A stretch of DNA of 64,000 nucleotides from contig CM064732.1 of NCBI GenBank assembly GCA_032717465.1, positions 33,987,455 to 34,051,454 on the forward strand. Reading direction: 5' to 3'. Below, in pieces: positions 48,235 through 59,160 of the stretch (its first letter is position 1; the number at the start of each line of letters is the position of its first letter). The position numbers and the translations under genes were made by a program. The DNA is from Coenobita brevimanus (taxonomy: Eukaryota; Arthropoda; Malacostraca; Decapoda; Coenobitidae). Below the pieces are notes generated by a model. That model was not told where the DNA came from. It saw nothing but the letters and a program-made list of their open reading frames with translations, and did not search any database.

Positions 48235-48702
48235 TGCATGATAATATTGTGATCCCTACCCTGACGTATGGACGCGAGACATGGACCTTGCAAGAGGGGA
48301 ACAAGTCAATAGTGAGAGCAGTGGAAATGAGTTACTTGAGAGAAGCATGTGGAGTGACATGGAGGGACAGGTTGACAAATGAAGAAGTGAAAGCACGTAG
48401 TGGGGTGGATGTGGATGTGGTTGAGAAGATTAGGAGAAATACACTGAGGAGGTTTGGACATGTGGAGAAAATGAAGAATGAAAGATTGACTAAGAGGGTG
48501 TGTGTAGGTAAGGTGGAGGGAGGGAGAGGGAGGGGAAGACCGAGGATGAGTTGGAGGGATGGAGTTGAGAGGTATATGAGGGAGGGGTGGAGTGAGTTGG
48601 GGGGAGGGTAGTCAAATGGTGAGTGACAGAGCGACTTGGAGGCGTTTTGTCTGCGGCCACCCTTTGCGAGATTAGGGTGTCGGGCTATAGATAGATAGAT
48701 AG
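48235..48702 (+). pseudogene. C-terminal part of RTE-like copy E6
   Basis: Homology resumes at HDNIVIPTLTYG (48237), precisely the residues that follow EVKKLL in intact relatives. It continues TWTLQEGNKSIVRAVEMSYL, ACGVTWRDRLTNEEVKARSG, RRFGHVEKMKNERLTKRV and GRGRPRMSWRDGVERYMREG to a frameshift near 48600. The family terminus (GGCCACCCTTTGCGAGATTA) and ATAG tail end at about 48702. Confidence 0.87.
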
Positions 48703-48703
48703 A

Positions 48704-49081
48704 TCATCAGCCGTTTGAGTGTCCTCTGCAGGACCGGCCTATCCCTACCGAAGCAGGAACAATACAGCCAATGTATTTTCTACCCTGTGGCTTAAGCTGT
48801 CTGGTAGAGACTGTATGTAGGGTGAGAAGTGTTTATATGTATAATTGTAATGTTGGAGTGGCTCTGGGAGTCCGTGAACCAAGTGTAATCAGCCCGCCTT
48901 AAGCCGACTGGGCGCAAGCATACTAGTATGCGACACTGGTTCAATCACAACACCCCTTATGTCCGCTAAAGCAGTAAGTGGTTCTGTGAACGCTTCCCAA
49001 AGTTTTACAACTCTGGCGGGAGGCGAACCTGAGTCCACCAGTGTGCGAGATGCACACTTACCACTTTACCACAGAGGCTCC
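48704..49081 (-). mobile_element. tRNA-SINE S2, copy B, full length
   Basis: On the minus strand the head GGAGCCTCTGTGGTAAAGTG has an A box (TGGTAAAGTGGTA) and a B box (GGTTCGCCTCC). The body matches copy A throughout, and the tail GGCTGATGAT abuts the ATAG tail of E6. A TA-rich tract lies on the head side (49082-49157). It inserted at the end of E6 or the two tails recombined. Confidence 0.85.
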
Positions 49082-49086
49082 ATATA

Positions 49087-49114
49087 TCTATATATATATA
49101 TATATATAGATAAC

Positions 49115-49145
<31 letters not shown>

Positions 49146-49159
49146 ATATATATATATAA

Positions 49160-49220
<61 letters not shown>

Positions 49221-49234
49221 TTTGTGTGTGTGTG
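49087..49234. repeat. (TA)n-(GT)n compound microsatellite
   Basis: Interrupted TA tract 49087-49157 followed by GT tract 49162-49234. Confidence 0.96.
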
Positions 49235-49392
49235 AGGAAGAGAGCAGTGGCTTGGAAAGCGCAATTTAATGAGGAAAAACAGTACCAAACATGTCCATTG
49301 TGCCAACGGTTTGGAATGCATTTGTTACATCCTCAAGGCACATACTATATAACAGAAGTAAAATTTTATAAAAGCAGTTTTATAATCTATTA

Positions 49393-51660
49393 TTAACGAG
49401 TACAAGAAGTTCTCTGAATGTCAAGGAGCACCTTTTTCACCGAGAACCTCGTCCAAACCATGAATGTCACTGTATAGTAACATTTTAGGGGAGAAAGTTC
49501 TCCTCTCCCACAGGAATATTGATATTGTGTCACAGCCAAACAGTGCATACATTCCAAGAAGATCCTGACATTAGGCTCAAAGCTGTGTAATGGTAGCATT
49601 AATGTCAAGGACTGTCCCATCCCATTTTTCCATGTGTATGCAGCACATATTCTAGAAATCTTTTTTCCAGCCCCAGTACACTGCCAAAACAAACACATCA
49701 CTGCAAGATGTTCCTTATCAGATGGTGACATGGCCTTGTCTGGAAGAATTGGTGGGTCTAGTTTACGTAAGCCTTGTAGTGCTCACATTGTTGATACTGA
49801 TCTATTAGGTGGAGAGATGAAGCCTAAGACTACTTTAGTCGAAGGATCGTGAGCTGCATCACTCCAGCATTTCCTGGCATCACGATGTCTGCTGGAATTC
49901 TGTGTGAACTCTGTAACCATAGGTTGAGTGCTCTTCTACCCATTGGGGGTACAAACCATAAGATCATGGTTACCGCCCGCTCCAAAGATAGGCCTGTGCT
50001 CAGCTGTGAAGCCCAGTCTCTTGCAGTATACATCAACATTCTCTGAGACATATGATGCTGCTGAATTCCTGAATCGCAAGACGTTGACGTGTGTGGGTAA
50101 TGAACCGTGTTCAATCAGGGTCTTTATCAGCTCAGGACTGTGTGTTTGTGATGCAGTTTCATAGTAAGACTTAAGGAAGTCTGGTTTCTTGTGTTGTTGA
50201 TGTTCTTTTGGATACATTGTGCTAGTGTAAGAGATGGCTTTGTGACTTTTCCATGTGAGACTAGACAGTGACGAGTCTTAGAGAAGTCTCACTTGAATTC
50301 TTTACAGTCTTGTGTAGGTAAAAGTCATCCAAGTCATACTCGCGAGGTTGAGAATTGCTTTTTACTTCAGCCTCGATCCTCCTTCCTAACGTGTCCACAG
50401 CATCATCCTCAGTAGACCTTCAATGTTTCACAAATTTCAGATATTTTGATAAAAACTTCCTAAATCCAATGACACGTCACAACTTTTCATGTTAATAACA
50501 GAATTATTCTCACCGAAATAATTACACAGGTGGACTAACATCTGCTTCCTTGACAGATCTCCGGACCCTTCAACATATAATTGTTGTGATTCAGCTACTG
50601 TCCGAGTCTGATCGATGTCAGCTTTCATATGGTCAAGTACATACATACCTCAATGCCTAAGATTCTGCATTTACTGTATTCATAGGGATATGGTGAAATC
50701 TTTCATAGCAATGAACATGGTACTGCACATCATACGCAGGTAAGTCTGTTTGTACACTGCAAAGCCTTACGGATACCTTTCTGCCCCAGTCATCCAGACA
50801 TCGATTACAAATATCGAAAAAACTTGCTTGAATGTGGGCATCCCTTCCCTCTCTATTTTGTTTCATACTGTTTAACTGGATTCCAGCAATCTGGATGTTC
50901 TTTTATATTTTAGGGGACACTCCATGCCATTTATCAGACTATCTCTTCTGAACTCAAAAGTCAATTTTATATGAGATTTTAAGACTATCAGACTCAGATG
51001 TCCATGTGCCATTCTCTTGTTCTTACTGACAGTTTTCTGATTCCTAGATCCTGAGGTACAGTTGGAGCAGGGGTTCCCAACCTGGGGTAAATTACCCCAA
51101 GTGGGGTAATTTGGTCTTTTGTGAAGGGTAATGGGGGAGGTAACAAAAAAAAAAAATCTAAAAATCATACCAGTTATGATAGACTTTCAGACCTATACTA
51201 AAATTCAGAGATGAATGTTTAAAGTCATGTTTATTTGGTATCAGTGTTAATAATAAAAATAAATTACTCCTTGCAATACCTCTCTTGGTTTTAGCCTAAC
51301 CTTTAATTAAGTCCTACATTCAAACTAAAATCTAGGCATCAAAATGTTAAGCAGCTAAAATGCAATTGTGGAAACATAAGCAATGAGGGGTAATGAGTGA
51401 AGGGAGGTGTGGAAAATGGGGTAATGGGTAAATAAAGGTTGGGAACCCCTGAGTTAGAGTAACATGACTTATGACAGTGAATTGTTGCCGTTTCACCGTG
51501 TGACTCCACTAACTTCTCCAATTCAGAGTGAAGGGAATCATCTTTCTTCTTGCTTCAAGAGATGACAGTCTTTATTCCTGGAAGCTTGCAATTACACCAA
51601 TTTCCTTTGCCATGACAGGGAGGAAAAGAAGCAGTGCCTGACCATGATGAATCTGAAAGT
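49393..51660 (-). pseudogene. Decayed protein-coding region of an uncharacterised metazoan family
   Basis: Read on the minus strand, a protein of some 550 or more residues can be followed through several frames. In order: CHGKGNWCNCKLPG (about 51610), a stop at 51555-51557, EKLVESHGETATIHCHKSCY (51519 down to about 51460), a MITE (51068-51451), KNKRMAHGHL and RRDSLINGMECPLKY, a frameshift near 50875, then CNRCLDDWG...YDVQYHVHCYERF (about 50785-50690), KQMLVHLCNYFGENNSV (about 50540), ELIKTLIEHGSLPTHV, ASYVSENVDVY...GGNHDLMV, and LPLHSFEPNVRIF (about 49570). The Cys-x2-Cys...Tyr-His-x2-Cys-x3-Phe pattern and the later SENVD...GGNHD block resemble a large uncharacterised protein family I recall from cnidarian, mollusc and crustacean genomes. 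That link is from memory and function is unknown. CTACTTTCAG near 51652-51662 could be a splice acceptor. At least four frame breaks make it a pseudogene. It may itself derive from a mobile element. Confidence 0.6.
51068..51451. mobile_element. hAT-like MITE, 384 bp
   Basis: Terminal inverted repeats of 15 bp are perfect: CAGGGGTTCCCAACC at 51068-51082 and its reverse complement at 51437-51451. CAGGGGT-type ends are characteristic of hAT elements. The flanks AGTTGGAG (51060-51067) and AGTTAGAG (51452-51459) form an 8-bp target duplication with one mismatch, the hAT length. No transposase is encoded, so it depends on one in trans. Confidence 0.92.
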
Positions 51661-52143
51661 AGACAAGTAATCAATTATTTATTCATGTGGCGACAGATTA
51701 ATTACACCACTATATTATAATTATACACATCATGCATATTAGACACATAGATACGAGGTTGCAACCATGTTCAACTACTTCTTTAGGGTCGAAACCATGG
51801 CTATAGACACCAAATGTATTTATATAGAAGATATGAGAGTTTTTAAGTATGTACTTAGCATCTAATTTTGCTAATTGCATAACCTGTCCAACATGTAGAT
51901 GATAGCATCCCCGTGATCCTGAGTCTTTAGACCCCAATAATCATATTTCCGAAACTAGAAGCCATCTCACAATGAGATCTCATCACTCTCATAGCCGGCA
52001 ATTTTTCCTCGGCACATAATTTTACACCTCTGTTTCTGATTTGACGCAAATTCAGGATATAAAACGCACACAAACAAAGCCAGCCAGCCAACCTCACAAA
52101 TGAAAACATTACTAATCAGCTTGCTTCGCAACGAGGTGGTAAT
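51661..52143. other. No gene; contains a lone arm end of the foldback family
   Basis: At 52073-52114 the sequence AAAGCCAGCCAGCCAACCTC matches the outer end of the right arm of the neighbouring palindrome (52488-52530). Otherwise nothing was recognised. Confidence 0.6.
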
Positions 52144-52535
52144 CGAAGGGAGTAGTATTGCAATGTATTTTCAGTTGTGAGGTTAGCTGGCTGGCTTTGC
52201 TTATGTGGATAAACATGATATCTCATGACTGGCTTGAGCTATCAACATGAAACGTTCAGGGTATCAAGATATGGCCAAAATATCGGACGAGTTCGAAAAT
52301 GGACACTTGGGGTCAAGGTCAAGGTCACCAAAGGTCAACTAGTTGGCGCTTGACAGCCATTTTGGTGACCTTGATCTTGACCCCGAGTGACCATTTTCGA
52401 ACTCGTCCAAGATTTTTACCATTCTTGATACCCTGAAAGTTTCATGTTGATAGCTCAAGCCGTTCATATCTTGTTTACCCACACACAAAGCCAGCCAGCC
52501 ATCCAACCTCACAACTGAAAACAATACCACTCCGC
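52144..52535. mobile_element. Foldback (long inverted repeat) element, about 390 bp
   Basis: The left arm (about 52152-52331) and right arm (about 52359-52530) are inverted copies of each other over roughly 170 bp at about 80-85% identity by eye. A spacer of about 27 bp (GGTCAACTAGTTGGCGCTTG...) separates them. Arm landmarks are TTTTCAGTTGTGAGGTT, GGCTTGAGCTATCAACATGA, CAGGGTATCAAG, GACGAGTTCGAAAATGG and GGGGTCAAG. The inner arms contain TCAAGGTCA-type words. No coding capacity. The class could be a MITE-like foldback element. No target duplication is assured. Confidence 0.82.
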
Positions 52536-53563
52536 TCGCTCAGCAACGTAGATGCTAAAAATACTTTGTTGGAAACAACACTTCCGGGTATCACTATAGG
52601 GGAGTACAGGGCCGGCAACTGGACTATCAGAGCATAAAAGAAAGTGATATTAACTCTGCCCAAATGGATATCACCCGTGATGTACAAAGCATACTAGAAT
52701 ACCTCTCAGCTATGGAAACAATAATAATTTCAGGGAAGGTCACAGAAGAACTGAGTGAGGGCCTCCAGATCTGCAGCACCAAAATGTCACATTCACCATC
52801 TTGCTGGAACGATAGGACAAGTCAATGAAACAAGACTTTGATCGTAGCAGCCCAACGAAGAGAAAAGATTAACAATGTAAACAGAAAAATTAGTTGCAAG
52901 GAAACGGAGAAAGTCAGGTATGGAACTCTCCATGGAGGTCAGAGGAGCACACAGGGTACTTACTGTACAAGGTGCTCTATATAATTAAGGCTGGAAAAAA
53001 TTTAGACTTGTTTGCCAGATGTGAAGAAGGAATGGAATTCACTTTCTGCAATATCTTAACTTGTAGGGTACGAGCAAAAAACATCAACATTAGGAACACA
53101 ACGATTTTGTTCTGCTGCTGTGTCCTCCATGCAATGTATTATAAAAAACAAATCTATTTTCATGTGGATAAGCATGTAATAATAATGCCTCTTAATGATT
53201 AGACAGAAGTCAATAGTAAGCGATATACAGTAATTTTCCTCCAAAACGAAGGCTCCTAATGTTGGGTTGGGCTAACAGGCATAATGCAGTGTCCATCCGC
53301 ATAATGTACACCGGTACATTTTGATCAAGTGTACATGAGAACACAGGTAAGGATAAACTACCTGCTCCATTTAAATATTACCCTCCCCCCCCAGCTGGGA
53401 CTAACCCCAAGTTAAGATGACTGGCAGACAAGCACGGGACGCACCTAATCACAGAAGTGTGCAAGACAAGATAGGTAAGAGGAACTGGAAACCTGTTACT
53501 AGACTCCGTCCTCCTGATCCTCCTCCTCCTCCTCGTCTTCATTCTCCTTTTCCAAATTCATTT
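52536..53563. other. No convincing gene
   Basis: A plus-strand frame at about 52643-52830 (NSAQMDITRDVQSILEYLSA...) has non-biased composition but no recognised relative and no clear start. The rest is AT-rich. Confidence 0.5.
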
Positions 53564-53600
53564 TGTTGTTGTTGTTGTTGTTGTTGTTGCTGCTGCTGCT
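53564..53600. repeat. (TTG)n-(CTG)n trinucleotide tract
   Basis: About eight TTG units followed by four TGC units. The resulting poly-Cys frame is an artefact. Confidence 0.93.
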
Positions 53601-55419
53601 CTCTCCTATAAGAGCATGAACAAGAGGTGATTAACGAAGAGAGGAGGTTGTGAAGAATAATAGCAGAAAGTGTATGCCGGATATGAGCAAGAAAAGAAGA
53701 GGAGGAGAAAAGACGAAAAGATGAGCAAAATAGTTGTGCAAACGAGAAAGAAGAGAAGAAGTATGAGAGAAAAAACTGAGGAACAGTTGGAAGAGTAAGG
53801 AGTAAAAGAGAGAGGAAGAGATACCTGGGGGATTATGATTGTAAGATGAGAATCAGAGAAAAGGGGAGGCAAGAAGGATAAGGAGGAGGAGGAGGAGGAA
53901 AACGGGGGACAACGGAGAGAATCTTGGAAGAAAAGTGCGAGAAAGAGAAAGATATTAAGGTAGGTTGAAAGTGCAATGAATGGAGAGAGCCTAGAGGGAT
54001 AGGAGGAACAAAGAAGGGGGACGGTAGGGGAACTGGAAGGAATGTATTAAGAGCTCGAGGGAGGGACAAACAGTTAGACCGAGGAGAAAATGTTAATGGA
54101 ATGAGAGGGGGAAGGATGAATGAGCAGGCAAGAGGGAAAAAAAGATTTATGAGAAAATCTTGGAGGAAAAACTGGAGAGTAGAGATTTTCATAATAGCGA
54201 TGCTCAAGGAGTAAAAGGAAACTAAACTGCAACATAGCAACTGGCCCTGTGCTTCCATATCCACTCGCGGATATATTTTATTTGTACTTTCCGTTATGTT
54301 CATTTTAAAATTATTCATAGCAAGGTGTGCGTTCTCTTTCCCTTAATGTTACATCATTAACTATGTTATCTTCCTCTGAAGTAACTAAAGCTGCAGGAAT
54401 AATACCTGTATTTTCTAATGATACGAACGAACGAGCGATGTTTACTCTCATTTAAGCTTGGACATGAGCGTCCCGGGCCTACCCGGCCCGACCGTCATGC
54501 TAAGCAGAAGCTAATATCTTTACTCTTAGATGAAGTACAGTTGAAATTCTTTCCACATGTGTTACATTCATTCAATAAACTTTGTGATCCACTAAAAACT
54601 CACACATAAAGGAGTAGAAATCCCTTGAAATCTCGAATTTTCAGGACAGTGTCCGGCTCTAATCAGTAAACGCCTCAGTTACCAAATCAGATTTAGAAAG
54701 ATTTTCCACCGTAACATGGTGTTTTTTGTCATAAGCTCTCGCAATTAATTATCAAAGATTCTGCTTATAACTTTAACGTTTTTGCTATGTTTTGATGGTG
54801 AGATCACCAAGGGTAGTCACTCCATTTCCAGCTTTAATCATCTCATCAATAATCAAGTCTATCGTTTTAGTTTCGTCGACAAGGCAGATTGGTAGATGAT
54901 ATTGTAGAATTTAGCACTGCACGTGAGATGAATGCTATGGCGCTTCACTTATATATAAGAGGGATATTGTGATAACACAGAGCTCGCTTGCTCATCACGC
55001 TCTCACAAAACGCACTTTACTGTTAAACAAGGCAAAGAAACTGTTGCCGTTTTTCGCTATTTCAGTTCCATCATCAGTATGTTCCCCGTTTTCCGTAACT
55101 AGTGAGCCTATTGTTTGTGTTATTTTCTTTTTATTTCTTAGTAGCAACGTAAGTGAATACTTTGGATTTTATATACGACTAGCAGTAGTAGAGTTTTCTC
55201 TTATTTCTTTTTCTTTTATGCGTTCTGTTTTTCAACGAAAACCGTGATATTTATCTTGACTTTATCGCCTTGATTCCAAATGGAATTATCCTATTTGTGG
55301 CCAAGAATCATTTGCTAAAAGACAAGTCTTATTGTCACTACTCCAACAATAGGGTGATGATACTTTTTCCATGTCATTTGTAACACCATGGAATAATGTT
55401 TGTTTGTTAATATTCGCCC
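53601..55419. other. Purine-rich then AT-rich DNA, no gene
   Basis: Bases 53610-54200 are A/G-rich on the plus strand with a (GGA)n tract at 53882-53898. From 54200 on the DNA is ordinary AT-rich sequence. The stretch 55280-55419 may be the 3-prime untranslated part of the LINE that follows. Confidence 0.6.
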
Positions 55420-55552
55420 CACACCCTGTGGGGGCACGGGCAAACTTAGAGCCCGTCAGAGATAGGCACATCAATTGAACCTTAAAAGCAGGAGAAAAAC
55501 GAAACAAAACAGGAGAATGTCCTAAGACATTGTCGGTGTTGGTGGACAGTTA

Positions 55553-56930
55553 TCAAGGGAGAGGGTAATCCCTGACCATTTGTAAAAGTACCGGGAAGAG
55601 TGTGCTGCCAACTACCCTCGCCACATCCATAGTGTCGTCTCCAGAATGAGCAAAGCTCCTGTCTGGCTGAGCGTGGAACAGAGATGTGACTGGGCAATCC
55701 AGAATATAGTCGCAGAGGGGCTTAGTGAAATGTCTCAAGCAGTGGGGACATGGTTCAGACTCCAAGCCGGGAATCTGACTACAGCATGGAAATCCCATGC
55801 GCAACAGCCAGAGCCTGACAAGGAGAAAATTAGGTAAGCCCAGCAGAATTAACATGGCACTGTTGGTCAAGGCTGCAGCACACCAGACAGTAGACCGAGA
55901 GCCCTCAGCGATACAGAGTATGTGGTCCTCCCTAGTGAGCCTGTGAAAAGTGCTGGCCACCACCAAGAGAATATGCGAGGCACTAGGCCGGAGCTGAAAA
56001 GTAATGTCTGGGAGCGAGCGGTCGCATCCGCAAGCTTGTTTCATGCAATCCCAACATGCCCAGGGACCCAGTGAAAAATCACTGAGCCATCCTGCTGCTG
56101 GTTGAGGGATGCCTCCGTGTAAATATCTGTGAGTAAAAACATGTCCCCCAGGGAAAACATCTCCAGGCGATGAAGAGAGGAAAGGAAGTCGGTGTGAATT
56201 GCCACATGCCGATGGTGATGGCGATTGGCATGGCACAAGGCACCAATCAGTGCCACCAGCTCAGCCTGAAAAGCGGAGACCCCCGAGGAGAGGCACAGGA
56301 CTCTGTATAATTGCCGAGAGTGAAAGCCGACCCTGCAGAACCATCAAAGCAGAACGAATCATCAGTGAAATACGCCAGTGAAACATCAGAGTTCAAGGCA
56401 ACAACCCTACTGAGGCCCTCCTGTTGGAGATGGTAGGAATGGAGTGGCGCGAATTGTCCACGATGGGGTAAAAAACAGTAAAAGGAGAAGGAATCCAGGG
56501 AGCTGGAGAAAGATATCCCGGGCAAGGCATGTCAGGATCCCCGCACACTCTGGCGGCACACCCAAGCTGTGAATGACCGTGGCTGTGGCCTGAGCCCAAT
56601 CATGCTGGGGTAGCAGGTCAGAGGGCCTGCCCAATAGCTGCTGCAGAGCACAGACAAGGAGCTGGGGCTGGCATTGCAGCATGCAGAGTATTACTGCAGT
56701 TGCACGCAATTCAATATGATGCTCCAGTGAGGGAAAGCCACTCTCAAAACGTAAAGTGGCTTGCCTGGTCGAACAGGGAGCACCCAGCATAACCCTCAGT
56801 GCATCATTCTGGAGTACTTCCAGAGAGTGTATGGAGGGTGAGGCAAGATTAGTGAGGCAGATCGCACTGTAGTCCACGAGGGAGTGAAAAGCATGCGTTA
56901 AGAATGTGTGGAGAACACCGCAGGACGCCC
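55553..56930 (-). pseudogene. Thumb, RNase H and C-terminus of LINE G
   Basis: The frame 56877-56407 begins VDYSAICLTNL-like and LEVLQNDALRVMLGAPCSTR, the thumb-region block of I/Jockey LINEs. RNase H begins SLAYFTDDSFCFDGSAGSAF (about 56430), where relatives have YTDGS: the Gly is Asp. It continues ALIGALCHANRHHHRHVAIHTDFLSS (56240) and SVIFHWVPGHVGIA (56080-56043), which match the second and third RNase H blocks. In the C-terminal tail, EPCPHCLRHFTKPLCDYILDCP is a Cys/His cluster. RNase H would degrade the RNA strand of the hybrid. Frameshifts at about 56400 and 56250 inactivate it. Confidence 0.8.
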
Positions 56931-57239
56931 CAAGACTCCGTTTGGAGAGGTATCAGAGAGTGGAAACGCAGGTGGCAGCTCTCTCTTGCGCGTAGTTTAC
57001 GTGTCTGGTGAAGGTTAGCCCACTGTCAAAGTAGACTCCCAGATATTGGTGGAGCATGAAAAATCTGGGAATGTGGCCACAGGCAACAGTGGATAGTCTG
57101 GAGGGCAGAGACCAAAAAGGAGGCACTTAGTCTTCTCAAGGCTGACCTTCAACCCAAGGTCTCAGCACCTGGCATGCAGCCTGGACAGAGCAATACAGTA
57201 GGTGCCTGGGTGAAGCAGTTCCTCCTCAAGAAGACCAAT

Positions 57240-58770
57240 GTCAAATTGTCTGCATAGCAGAGCAGTGAAATGCCAGGACCATAGTCTACTGTCAGTAACT
57301 ACTTCACCAGCATGTTAAAAAGTAAGGGGCTCAATACTCTCCCCTGGGGGGTGCCATTGCCATGAAAATGAAATGGGGAAAGCCACTCTTGGGATCTAAC
57401 CCCCGCTGTGCAGTTGAGGAAGAAGTCCCTCATCCATGACAAGAGCCCTCCTCCCACTCATGCTGCTAGGGCTGTCTGGATGGCAAGAGGGTTAGCCAGC
57501 TCGAAGGCTTTTTCCAGATTAAGGAAGAGTGCCATCCCCTGTCCACCTCATAGCTCCTCGAGGAAGGATGCCAGGCAGTGAGTGGCACTCCTGCCCAGAT
57601 GATAGGCATAAATCCTCAGGTGCAGCGGTCCCAGATGCCAGGAGAGGTGAGCATGCACAACCCTCTCCGCCATCTTAGCAACACAGCTAAGAAGGGAGAC
57701 AAGGCGCACAGCAGTGGGATCGCGAGGTTTAGGAATTGGGTGGATGACAGCAGTCTTCCACAACCTAGGCAACCAACCCTCAGACCACGAGAGGTTCAGC
57801 AGATCAAGCAGCCTCTAACTACCACAATATCCAGCATGTGATAGAACGGAGTAAGTGAGCCCATCAAGCCCAGGTGCAGTGTCGCTCCCACAGCGCAGCG
57901 CTTTACGAAATTCCCCGCTGGTGATGGGACAATCAGCAGGGTCAGGCCTATCACAGGCAGCCTGGTCTGCAGTGGTGTGGGAGGCAGACAGCTGCTCGGA
58001 CGGACTGTGGGAGATTGTGGGAAGCAGAGCAATCAGCGAAATGACATGCAAATTGGCTGGCCTCAGCAGCTGGATCAGGATAAGAAGGTGGGCAAGGGGG
58101 ACGTGCATCAGAGATGGACCGGATTTGTCTCCACATCTCACAGAGAGTGGAGTGAGAATCCAAGGTTCTACACCACCTTATCCACGCCTCCTTCTTCATG
58201 TGACACTTTTCGGTCTTTACATGTCACGTAACAGCAATGAGGTACCGACAGTGCGGAGATGTATAGCACTGCTAGTACTGTTTGCACGCTGCATTCAGCC
58301 TGGGGTTCAGCTCTCTGACCCTGTCCGTCCCGGTAGCACTTTACTGATCATCTCTGTGGAGGGATAGTGAGGGAGGCAGCCTGTGATAAGGCACTTATTA
58401 CCTTATCCACTTAACTCTCAAGATCTGGGACAGGAGGAGATGCCTCAAAGGCAGTGGCTAACACGTGGCCAAAAGCAGCCCAGTCAGCCCTGCGGAGATC
58501 CCACCGTGGCAGAGGAAGTGGTGGAGGCGGAAGCAGAGCCGCAGGCAGAGTGATCTCAAGGGCAAAGTGATCGCTGGCAAGGTGAGGGTGCGCCGACCAC
58601 ATTGCCAAGCCAGCGAGGGGGGAGGACACAAATGCCAAATCAAGGCGCCCCAAGTGATGAGTGTAGCCTCGGCAGTGTCGTTTAGGAGGGAGACACCACC
58701 CATCTCCTCAAGTACTAAGGAGATGTCATGGAATAAATAACCAAACTTTAGAAAATTTCTGTGAATAGTT
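57240..58770 (-). pseudogene. Endonuclease end and reverse transcriptase of LINE G
   Basis: The frame 58653-58411 holds GRLDLAFVSSPLAGLAMWS and the SDHFALEITL motif (the endonuclease SDH box). RT follows in pieces: TAPGLDGLTYSVLSHAG (57890-57830), WKTAVIHPIPKPRDPTAVRL (57760), AERVVHAHLSWHLGPLHLR and RSATHCLASFLEEL. Motif A reads LFLNLEKAFELAN (about 57520), with Asn in place of the first catalytic Asp. GTPQGRVLSPLLFN is conserved (about 57340). Motif C reads CYADNLTLV (57245-57262): the second Asp of YADD is Asn. Both changes would kill polymerase activity. Several stops and shifts are also present. Confidence 0.82.
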
Positions 58771-58916
58771 TTCACATTTCATTGAAAGAAGGAAGAAAGA
58801 TAGAGACAAAAAGTATGAAGGGAAAGTAAATATATGAATGATGAACAATTTGTAAAGAAGGATGAAAAAAAAAAGATATATGAAGACTCAAGGAAGGAGT
58901 AGGACTTACGAAAGTA

Positions 58917-58919
<3 letters not shown>

Positions 58920-58966
<47 letters not shown>
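58920..58966. repeat. (GA)n microsatellite
   Basis: Perfect GA tract. Confidence 0.96.
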
Positions 58967-58972
<6 letters not shown>

Positions 58973-59054
58973 GGTGCTGAAGAAGGAAGGGGTGAGAGAA
59001 GTGATGCTGACAGTTAGATTTATTCCATGTGAAAGGGTAAAGAAGGGGAACCAG

Positions 59055-59057
<3 letters not shown>

Positions 59058-59102
<45 letters not shown>
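59058..59102. repeat. (AC)n microsatellite
   Basis: AC tract directly abutting the SINE S1 fragment. Confidence 0.96.
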
Positions 59103-59103
<1 letters not shown>

Positions 59104-59104
<1 letters not shown>

Positions 59105-59156
59105 CTGGGCCTTGAAAGGAGGCTGTGAAGCCTTTGCCCAGAGTCGGAGACGTAAA
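59104..59156 (+). mobile_element. 3-prime fragment of tRNA-SINE S1
   Basis: This stretch matches the last 55 or so bases of the SINE at 1174-1530 (shared CTGGGCCTTG, GAAGCCTTTGCCCAGAGTCG and the start of the A-rich end). The piggyBac-like MITE begins at the TTAA that follows, so the tail is cut off by it. Confidence 0.75.
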
Positions 59157-59160
59157 TTAA

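Larger units (their letters stand above)
55420..58775 (-). mobile_element. I/Jockey-type LINE with RNase H domain, minus strand (LINE G)
   Basis: On the minus strand the order is endonuclease C-terminus, RT, a zinc-knuckle-like and thumb region, RNase H, and a C-terminal Cys/His tail. The copy is GC-richer than its surroundings. It is 5-prime truncated at 58775, next to a microsatellite, and heavily frameshifted. The presence of an RNase H domain after RT points to the I/R1/LOA-type branches rather than CR1 or RTE. The exact clade is not resolved. Confidence 0.8.

Noticed and set aside
54418..54500. GC-rich CCGGGCC..GGCCCG segment as a relation of the block at 9180-9240
   Set aside because: Both have CGAACGAACGA-type words nearby and a CCGGGC hairpin, but the rest of the sequence does not align by eye.
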